From: an uncultured Clostridia bacterium
GTDB lineage: Bacteria; Bacillota; Clostridia; Christensenellales; Borkfalkiaceae
Length of the DNA: 36,562 nt
Assembly (NCBI GenBank): GCA_905235765.1
Contig: CAJOMM010000003.1
Coordinates: forward strand, 1-36,562
Reading direction: 5' to 3'
This document shows, piece after piece, positions 31,335 through 36,562 of this stretch. Position 1 is the first letter of the stretch. The number at the start of each line of letters is the position of its first letter. The notes beneath the pieces were generated by a model. It made no database searches. It was given only the letters and a program-made list of their open reading frames with translations, and had not been told where the DNA came from. A program made the position numbers and the translations under genes.

Positions 31335-32114
31335 ATGAACGAAAAACTGCAATACGCTTCTATGTTGGAGATACCCGTAAACACTTGTAACGTTACTTTT
31401 AAGCCTGCTAAGAAAAAACGTTTAAAAAAGAAACGCGATAACGTTTCGCCCGAACAAGTAAAAGAATTGCTCTTAGAAAAAGTAAATTCCGTAGAAGCGG
31501 AAAACGCCGCTCCTATAGTCGAAGATGAGCCCGTTTTACCCGTTTCCACGGAAGAATTTTCCACCGCCAGCGTAAAAACTCAGCCGAAGAAAAAGAAGAA
31601 ATTCGGCTTTTCGGTCATCGCGGTGGAACTCGCGTTGATTGGCGTTCTTACGGCAACCATCTTCTTGACCAACTTTCTATATGAAGACAGCGCGATAAAC
31701 GCGTTTATGAAAAGCGTTTTCGGGACGAGCGCAAAAACGGAAACGGTCGTTAAAAATTACAACGATTACGCTCCCGTTATGAGTTTCGGCGTTTCTTCGG
31801 ATTTTACCGTTGAAAACGGATACTTGAATTACGGCGGAAGCGGTTCCGTTTATTCCCCCTTGGACGGCGAAGTTGTTTCCGTAACCAAAACGGAAAGCGG
31901 GCTTTACGATATGGAAATAAAGATAAGCGATAACTTCATTTCCGTGTTTTCGGGACTTAAATACGCTTACGCAAATATCGGAGACAAGGTTTTCGGGAAT
32001 ATCCCCGTGGGCTACGTCGAGGCGGAAAGTCTTAAAATGTGTTTCAAGTCGGGCGACGGCAATCTTATAACGGGTTATTCCGTAGAAAACGGCGCCGTTA
32101 TATGGGAGGTATAG
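31335..32114 (+). CDS. spoIVFA: SpoIVFA-like protein with a degenerate LytM/M23 domain
   Basis: A 259-residue protein placed directly before the SpoIVFB-like protease. The N-terminal 95 residues are charged and basic. One transmembrane segment follows (KKKFGFSVIAVELALIGVLT and on). The C-terminal part has the peptidase M23/LytM pattern (GSGSVYSPLDGEVVSV, then YAYANIGDKVFGNIPVGY) but without the His and Asp zinc ligands, so it is probably inactive. In sporulating Bacillota SpoIVFA anchors and restrains the SpoIVFB protease that activates pro-SigK. The ATG at 31335 follows TAAGGAGAA. The assignment relies on the neighbour plus this degenerate domain. Confidence 0.75.
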   Translation: MNEKLQYASMLEIPVNTCNVTFKPAKKKRLKKKRDNVSPEQVKELLLEKVNSVEAENAAPIVEDEPVLPVSTEEFSTASVKTQPKKKKKFGFSVIAVELALIGVLTATIFLTNFLYEDSAINAFMKSVFGTSAKTETVVKNYNDYAPVMSFGVSSDFTVENGYLNYGGSGSVYSPLDGEVVSVTKTESGLYDMEIKISDNFISVFSGLKYAYANIGDKVFGNIPVGYVEAESLKMCFKSGDGNLITGYSVENGAVIWEV

Positions 32115-32977
32115 GTTTTGACGTACATCCGCTGTTCTTCCTGTTCGGCGTGTATTACGCTTTAACGGGAAGAATTACGGTATTTATAGTTTACACACTC
32201 ACCGCCGTCATACATGAATTCGGACATTCTTTGGCGGCGGCAAAGCGCGGATATAGGCTCAATAAAATTATTCTTATGCCTTTCGGCGCCGTGGTAACGG
32301 GAAACGTTAAAGACCTGAAATTGCGCGACCAAGCGGCTATCGCGCTTGCGGGACCTTTTACAAATCTCGCGCTCGGGTTGTTTTTTGTGGCGACCTGGTG
32401 GTTGTTTCCCGAAACCTACGCTTACACGGATATCGCCGCCGAAGCCAATTTTACGCTTGCGGCGGTGAATTTTATTCCGGCGTATCCACTGGACGGCGGC
32501 AGAATAATTTATTCCGTTCTCGGTATGAAATTCGGTGAGAAAAAGGCGTTTAAGATTTGTCGGGCGACGGGAATTATATTATCGCTGTTATTATTTATAA
32601 TGTTTATACTGACGGCGTTTTATAGCGTAAACCTTTCGCTGCTTTTTTTCTCGGCGTTCGTTTTTTTCGGCGCGGCGAGAAGAAAGCCTGAAAACGAGTT
32701 CGTAAAGATTTATTCCGCACTTAATACGGAAAACTTGAAACACGGCGTCAGAGTGCAACGATTCGCCGTAGATAAAAGCGCGACCGTAAAGACCGTAATG
32801 GGTATGATGGACGGAAACGTTCTAAACGAAGCGGAAATTTTCGACGGAGAAAATTCCGTCGCCGTATTGAAACAAAAACGCCTTTCGGAAATAATGGAAA
32901 CCGCCGATATTTATTCTCCGATAGGAGAATTTCTGACGATTCCGGAAAGTAAACGAATAATTTTAAAAAACGGATAA
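32102..32977 (+). CDS. spoIVFB: SpoIVFB-like site-2 (M50) membrane protease
   Basis: An intramembrane zinc metalloprotease of about 291 residues. The first catalytic motif is HEFGH (H38, E39, H42), and the second is NFIPAYPLDGGR with D131, the third ligand. Several transmembrane segments follow, then a soluble CBS-like C-terminal region (about residues 205-291). The spacing and length match SpoIVFB, which processes pro-SigK in the mother cell. ATG 32102 overlaps the end of the SpoIVFA-like gene, implying translational coupling; upstream in-frame codons are in that gene. The pair points to a sporulating ancestry. Confidence 0.9.
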   Translation: MGGIGFDVHPLFFLFGVYYALTGRITVFIVYTLTAVIHEFGHSLAAAKRGYRLNKIILMPFGAVVTGNVKDLKLRDQAAIALAGPFTNLALGLFFVATWWLFPETYAYTDIAAEANFTLAAVNFIPAYPLDGGRIIYSVLGMKFGEKKAFKICRATGIILSLLLFIMFILTAFYSVNLSLLFFSAFVFFGAARRKPENEFVKIYSALNTENLKHGVRVQRFAVDKSATVKTVMGMMDGNVLNEAEIFDGENSVAVLKQKRLSEIMETADIYSPIGEFLTIPESKRIILKNG

Positions 32978-32983
32978 AAAGAC

Positions 32984-33012
32984 TTGACAACGACTAAGAT
33001 ATATGATAAACT
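32984..33012 (+). promoter_or_regulatory. Promoter of the rpmG-secE-nusG operon
   Basis: TTGACA (32984-32989), a 17-nt spacer and TAAACT (33007-33012). No tRNA is present between the promoter and rpmG. Confidence 0.65.
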
Positions 33013-33066
33013 ACATTAGCATCTCGGATTCGGGGTGTTAATTTTTTCATGTTCGGAAGGTGCATT

Positions 33067-33231
33067 ATGGCAGCAAAAGGCGCAAGAAGCAAGATTACTT
33101 TGGCTTGTACGGAATGTAAACAGAGGAATTACGATACTTATAAAAATAAAAAGAACGACGCGGAAAGGATTGAAATTACAAAATATTGTAAATTCTGCAA
33201 AAAGCATACCGTTCATAAAGAATCCAAATAA
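33067..33231 (+). CDS. rpmG: 50S ribosomal protein L33 (zinc-binding type)
   Basis: A 54-residue L33 with two Cys pairs (CTEC and CKFC), the zinc-binding C+ form. Start at ATG 33067 behind GGAAGGTGC; an in-frame ATG at 33049 would add six residues and lies upstream of that site. The order rpmG-secE-nusG is canonical. Confidence 0.94.
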   Translation: MAAKGARSKITLACTECKQRNYDTYKNKKNDAERIEITKYCKFCKKHTVHKESK

Positions 33232-33258
33232 GATTTCTGTAATATAAGGGGAGTTGTA

Positions 33259-33564
33259 ATGGAAAAACTCAAATCAAGTGAAGACGGCTTCACCGCTACG
33301 ACGGAAGAAGCAAAAAAACAAAGAGAACAGGAAAATCTCAAAAAGTCCAAGAAAAAAAGCGATAAGCCGGGATTTTTTAAGCGTTTGGGCGGAAAGATAA
33401 AGGACATTTTTTCCGAACTCAAAAAGGTTACCTGGCCTTCTTTTTCAAAGGTCGTAAAAAATACGGGCGTCGTTTTGGTCATAGTTTTGGTGTTTTTGGT
33501 AGTGATAACCGCTTTCGATTTCGGTTTGGGGCAGTTGCTTAATCTTGTAGCCCCCAGAGCATAA
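33259..33564 (+). CDS. secE: Preprotein translocase subunit SecE
   Basis: A 101-residue SecE, part of the SecYEG channel. The N-terminal half is a charged Lys-rich extension (residues 1-45), longer than in minimal SecE. The family motif ELKKVTWPSF precedes a single transmembrane helix (about residues 66-90). ATG 33259 follows AAGGGGAG. Short proteins of this class usually lie between rpmG and nusG, as here. Confidence 0.93.
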   Translation: MEKLKSSEDGFTATTEEAKKQREQENLKKSKKKSDKPGFFKRLGGKIKDIFSELKKVTWPSFSKVVKNTGVVLVIVLVFLVVITAFDFGLGQLLNLVAPRA

Positions 33565-33574
33565 GGAGTTACTG

Positions 33575-34123
33575 ATGGGGTTAGAAGAAGCAAAGTGGTA
33601 CGTCATCCATACCTATTCCGGTTACGAGACGATGGTAAAAGATTCGCTTGAAAAACTTATCGAGAACAACAATCTTCAGGATAAGATAGGCGAAATTCAG
33701 ATTCCTACGGAAGAGACCTTGGAAGAAAAAGCCAACGGAAAGAAAAAAGTAGTGGAAAGAAAGAAATTTCCGTGCTACGTTTTCGTCAAAATGATATATA
33801 CCAACGAAATATGGTATCTCGTTACTAATACGAGGGGCGTTACGGGATTCGTAGGGCCGCAGGGTAGACCTATGCCACTTTCGGACGACGAAGTTATGAG
33901 GATAGGGCTTGTCAAGGTCGCAGTAAACGTGGATTTCGAAGTGGGAGACGACGTTCAGATCGTTTCCGGCGCGTTGGAATCGTTTACGGGCAAAGTCGTT
34001 TCCTTGAACCGTTCGCAACAAAAGGTAATGGTAAACGTTTTAATGTTCGGCAGAAGTACCGACGTAGAAGTGGACTTTGTACAGGTTAAAAAGATAAACG
34101 CCGAGGATAACGCTCAGGCGTAA
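33575..34123 (+). CDS. nusG: Transcription termination/antitermination factor NusG
   Basis: A 182-residue NusG. NGN domain with AKWYVIHTYSGYETMVKDSL at the start and CYVFVKMIYTNEIWYLVTNT. The KOW domain at the C-terminus has GDDVQIVSGALESFTGKVVS. ATG 33575 follows AAGGAG. Intact and of normal length, it sits directly before the rplK leader. Confidence 0.95.
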   Translation: MGLEEAKWYVIHTYSGYETMVKDSLEKLIENNNLQDKIGEIQIPTEETLEEKANGKKKVVERKKFPCYVFVKMIYTNEIWYLVTNTRGVTGFVGPQGRPMPLSDDEVMRIGLVKVAVNVDFEVGDDVQIVSGALESFTGKVVSLNRSQQKVMVNVLMFGRSTDVEVDFVQVKKINAEDNAQA

Positions 34124-34159
34124 ATAAAGATGATATACAGGCGATATTCGCCTTTATAT

Positions 34160-34208
34160 AGTGGGAGTTGCGGTAAATTTTTCACACTATCGTAACGCTA
34201 TAACCACA
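34160..34208 (+). promoter_or_regulatory. L1-operator-like leader before rplK
   Basis: GTGG (34161-34164) pairs with CCAC (34204-34207), with GTGGGAG at the left side. The same element recurs before rplA. It resembles the L1-binding operator that mimics the 23S rRNA site. Confidence 0.5.
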
Positions 34209-34223
34209 GATTGGAGGTTTTTT

Positions 34224-34649
34224 ATGGCTAAAAAAGTAACGGCAATAGTTAAACTGCAATTACCGGCAGGCAAGGCGACCCCGGGTCCGCCCGTAGGTTC
34301 GACTTTGGGACCTCACGGAATAAATATTCCCGGATTTACCAAAGAGTTTAACGCGAAAACGGCGGATCAGGCAGGACTTATAATCCCCGTCGTTATGACG
34401 ATTTATCAGGATCGTTCTTTTACTTTCGTACTTAAAACTCCGCCGGCGCCCGTTCTTATCAAAAAGGCGGCGAAGATAGAATCCGGCAGTGCTGTTCCCA
34501 ACAAGACGAAGGTTGCAAAGATAACGAAGTCTCAAGTCGAAGAGATAGCAAAACTCAAAATGCCCGATTTGAACGCCAACACTTTGGAAGCGGCGGCAAG
34601 CATGATTGCCGGCACGGCGAGAAGTATGGGCGTAGAAGTCGTAGACTGA
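34224..34649 (+). CDS. rplK: 50S ribosomal protein L11
   Basis: A 141-residue L11, the exact usual length when started from ATG 34224, which follows TTGGAGG. Family segments: KVTAIVKLQLPAGKATPGPP, GPHGINIPGFTKEF and the C-terminal rRNA-binding end. The in-frame codon at 34161 lies in the leader and is not used. Followed by rplA. Confidence 0.97.
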   Translation: MAKKVTAIVKLQLPAGKATPGPPVGSTLGPHGINIPGFTKEFNAKTADQAGLIIPVVMTIYQDRSFTFVLKTPPAPVLIKKAAKIESGSAVPNKTKVAKITKSQVEEIAKLKMPDLNANTLEAAASMIAGTARSMGVEVVD

Positions 34650-34655
34650 TTTTAG

Positions 34656-34686
34656 CGTGGGAGGGGTATTCCCCGAAAGTACCACG
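34656..34686 (+). promoter_or_regulatory. L1-operator-like hairpin between rplK and rplA
   Basis: CGTGG (34656-34660) pairs with CCACG (34682-34686) around a GGGGTATTCCCC inner stem. It is a second copy of the rplK leader element, just before the rplA ribosome site, and is likely bound by L1 for feedback control. Confidence 0.6.
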
Positions 34687-34698
34687 GGAGGTTATTAA

Positions 34699-35385
34699 AT
34701 GAAACACGGAAAGAAATATACAGAAAGCGCAAAAAACATCGATAAAGCAAAACTTTACGACGCAAGCGAAGGAATAGGTCTCGTTCTCGACGGGGCGAAA
34801 GCCAAGTTTGACGAAACGATAGAACTTCACGTTCGTTTGGGCGTAGACCCCAAACAAGCGGATCAACAGGTCAGAGGCGTTATCGTTCTTCCGAACGGAA
34901 CCGGTAAAGACGTAAAAGTTTTGGTTCTCGCAAAAGGCGACAAGGCGGACGAAGCGAAAGCGGCAGGCGCCGACTTCGTTGGTGCGGAGGATATGATCCA
35001 GAAGATTCAGACGGAGAACTGGTTCGATTACGACGTAATTATCACCACTCCCGATATGATGGGACTTGTCGGTAGGATAGGTAAGGTTTTAGGACCTAAG
35101 GGCTTAATGCCTAACCCGAAATCCGGCACGGTAACCATGGACGTTGCGAAAGCGATTAAAGATACCAAAGCAGGTAAGGTCGAATACAGACTCGATAAAA
35201 ACGCTATCATACATTGCGCTATCGGTAAAAAGAGTTTCGGCGTAGAAAAGATAAAAGAAAACTACGACGCGCTTATGGAAGCCATAATAAAGGCAAAACC
35301 TGCGGCGGCGAAAGGTCTTTATATCCGCAGCGTATCTCTTGCCAGCACGATGGGACCCGGTGTAAAAATTGCCGCTAAAATTTAG
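34699..35385 (+). CDS. rplA: 50S ribosomal protein L1
   Basis: A 228-residue L1. Family segments: VRLGVDPKQADQQVRGVIVL, ADFVGAEDMIQKIQTENW, GRIGKVLGPKGLMPNPKSGT and KIKENYDALMEAI. ATG 34699 follows GGGAGG. It lies behind the L1-like operator and is followed by a separate L10 leader promoter. Confidence 0.97.
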   Translation: MKHGKKYTESAKNIDKAKLYDASEGIGLVLDGAKAKFDETIELHVRLGVDPKQADQQVRGVIVLPNGTGKDVKVLVLAKGDKADEAKAAGADFVGAEDMIQKIQTENWFDYDVIITTPDMMGLVGRIGKVLGPKGLMPNPKSGTVTMDVAKAIKDTKAGKVEYRLDKNAIIHCAIGKKSFGVEKIKENYDALMEAIIKAKPAAAKGLYIRSVSLASTMGPGVKIAAKI

Positions 35386-35414
35386 TTGACAATAGTTTTT
35401 ACCGGTGATATAAT
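35386..35414 (+). promoter_or_regulatory. Perfect-consensus promoter of rplJ-rplL
   Basis: TTGACA (35386-35391), a 17-nt spacer and TATAAT (35409-35414): both hexamers match consensus exactly. It begins directly after the rplA stop codon. Confidence 0.9.
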
Positions 35415-35432
35415 AAGAAAGTAAAAATTAAA

Positions 35433-35510
35433 TAGCCCGAGACAGCAGGTGTATAATTTGGCTATGCCAAAACCAGCCGAGGCGGAAAAACAGAGAAAAC
35501 GATTATTTTA
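35433..35510 (+). ncRNA. Ribosomal protein L10 leader
   Basis: The leader carries the L10-leader signature: CCGAGACAGCAGGTG, a variable arm, then CCAGCCGAGG. In Bacillota, L10(L12)4 binding to this element controls termination at the hairpin that follows. Confidence 0.85.
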
Positions 35511-35514
35511 TCGC

Positions 35515-35548
35515 GCCCTCGTTTCCGTTTCGGAAACGAGGGCTTTTT
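35515..35548 (+). terminator. Attenuator terminator in the L10 leader
   Basis: A perfect 13-bp stem (35515-35527 with 35531-35543), a TTT loop and five T. It lies between the L10 leader and rplJ and is the regulated terminator of the attenuation system. Confidence 0.92.
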
Positions 35549-35572
35549 CAAATCAAAAAAGGAGGTAAAGTA

Positions 35573-36097
35573 ATGTCGGCAAATTTTGAAGCGAAAAAAC
35601 AAGTAGTAGAAGAAATCAAAGAAAAAATTCAGAATTCCAAGTCGGTTGTATTCGTTAAATCTTTGGGCTTAACCGTTGCGGAAGATACCGAACTCCGTAA
35701 AGAATTTCTGAGCAAGCAAGTTGAGTATAAAGTGCTTAAAAACACGCTTATAAGACGCGCTTTTAACGACCTCGGCGTAACCGATTTCGACGATGAGTTG
35801 AACGGCCCGACTTCCGTTGCGTTCGGACATGACGAAACGTCTGCGGCAAAAATCGTTATAGAAGCGGCTAAAAAGTATGATACGAAACTTTCGGTAAAAT
35901 GCGCTTACGTAGAAGGCAATAAGGTAGACGTAAAGGGCGTAAAAGCCTTGGCGTCTATGCCCAGCAAAGAAGAACTCGTTGCCAAAATGCTCGGTTCTCT
36001 GCAAGCGCCAATATCCAACTTCGTGGGTGTCCTTTCGGCTATTCCCAGAGGTTTGGTCATCGCCCTCAACGCTGTTGCGGAAAAGAAGGCAAACTAA
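35573..36097 (+). CDS. rplJ: 50S ribosomal protein L10
   Basis: A 174-residue L10, the stalk base. Recognisable: KKQVVEEIKEKIQNSKSVVF, EYKVLKNTLIRRAF, FDDELNGPTSVAFGHDETSA, LASMPSKEELVAKMLGSLQA. ATG 35573 follows AAAGGAGG. The C-terminal helices bind L7/L12 dimers. Regulated by the upstream L10 leader. Confidence 0.96.
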   Translation: MSANFEAKKQVVEEIKEKIQNSKSVVFVKSLGLTVAEDTELRKEFLSKQVEYKVLKNTLIRRAFNDLGVTDFDDELNGPTSVAFGHDETSAAKIVIEAAKKYDTKLSVKCAYVEGNKVDVKGVKALASMPSKEELVAKMLGSLQAPISNFVGVLSAIPRGLVIALNAVAEKKAN

Positions 36098-36152
36098 GTC
36101 GAAAAACTATAAAAAATTAAAAAATATAAAATAAATTCGGAGGAATAAAAAA

Positions 36153-36530
36153 ATGGCAGATATTCAGAAAATTTTAGAAGAAGTAAAGGGTATGACGGTT
36201 TTGGAACTTAACGAACTCGTTAAGGCTTTGGAAGAAGAATTCGGCGTAAGCGCGGCGGCTCCCGTAGCGGTTGCAGCGGCTCCCGTAGCAGGTGGCGCGG
36301 CGGCTCCGGCTGAAGAAGAAAAGACCGAATTCAAAGTTTCCATCAAAGAAATCGGCGACAAGAAGATCGACGTTATCAAAGCGGTTCGTGAATTCACCAC
36401 TTTAGGTCTCGGCGAAGCGAAAGCTTTGGTTGAAGCTAAGGGCGTAATCAAAGAAAACGCTACCAAAGAAGAAGCTGACAAGATGATCGCGCGCTTCAAA
36501 GAAGCAGGCGCTACCGTCGTAGCAGAGTAA
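36153..36530 (+). CDS. rplL: 50S ribosomal protein L7/L12
   Basis: A 125-residue L7/L12. The N-terminal dimer domain (MTVLELNELVKALEEEFGVS), an Ala/Pro hinge, and the C-terminal factor-binding domain (EFKVSIKEIGDKKIDVIKAV, GLGEAKALVEA) are all present. ATG 36153 follows CGGAGGAA. The last 32 bases of the window show nothing that can be assigned; rpoB would be expected next in this cluster. Confidence 0.97.
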   Translation: MADIQKILEEVKGMTVLELNELVKALEEEFGVSAAAPVAVAAAPVAGGAAAPAEEEKTEFKVSIKEIGDKKIDVIKAVREFTTLGLGEAKALVEAKGVIKENATKEEADKMIARFKEAGATVVAE

Positions 36531-36562
36531 TTAAAGCAAATTTAAAAAAGCCTTGCCGTGGA

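Noticed and set aside
33013..33066. A tRNA between the promoter and rpmG (trnW is common in this context)
   Set aside because: The segment is too short and no cloverleaf or TTCGA-type T-loop is visible.

Overview
The window is chromosomal DNA from a Bacillota (Clostridia-like), probably spore-forming bacterium of low to moderate G+C. The evidence is a spoIVFA-spoIVFB pair, the rimP-nusA-ylxR-ylxQ-infB-rbfA operon, an ecfA1-ecfA2-ecfT-truA operon, an L10 leader attenuator, consensus SigA-type promoters with 17-nt spacers, and frequent TTG starts behind strong Shine-Dalgarno sequences. No rRNA, tRNA, CRISPR array, insertion sequence or integrase is visible. No gap longer than 300 bases lacks a gene. 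Family calls come from motifs read by eye; no database search was run.

Layout. (1) 1-1430: the edge of a minus-strand lipoprotein gene, then a small membrane-anchored protein with its own promoter and terminator. (2) 1462-9485: a self-contained eight-gene operon of bacteriophage head and packaging genes. It has its own promoter, ends in a strong hairpin and follows the order of a P22-like module: terL, small protein, portal, scaffold (frameshifted), major capsid, connector, propeller-like neck protein, coiled-coil protein. There is no integrase, replication, lysis, tail-spike or injection gene, and host genes resume directly afterwards. (3) 9491-12093: ispG and a remarkable PolC-derived protein. 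It keeps the PolC N-terminal region, OB fold and an intact DEDDh exonuclease but lacks the PHP and polymerase domains, and it sits where full-length polC normally lies. (4) 12177-20140: the translation and ribosome-maturation operon rimP to ribF. infB carries one apparent single-base frameshift and truB carries two. (5) 20168-26836: endonuclease IV, an M24 aminopeptidase, efp, a short-chain dehydrogenase, purA, malQ and a VanZ-like protein. (6) 26821-30156, minus strand: the ECF transporter core plus truA. (7) 30216-32977: a degenerate cyclophilin lipoprotein and SpoIVFA/SpoIVFB-like proteins. (8) 32984-36562: rpmG-secE-nusG-rplK-rplA-rplJ-rplL, with two L1-operator-like leaders and an L10 leader with terminator.

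Most of the window is translation and maturation machinery in familiar order. The points of greatest interest are the isolated P22-like capsid operon placed directly upstream of ispG, the polymerase-less PolC remnant at the polC locus, and the clustered frameshifts in otherwise conserved genes. Those frameshifts must be separated from assembly error before biology is inferred.
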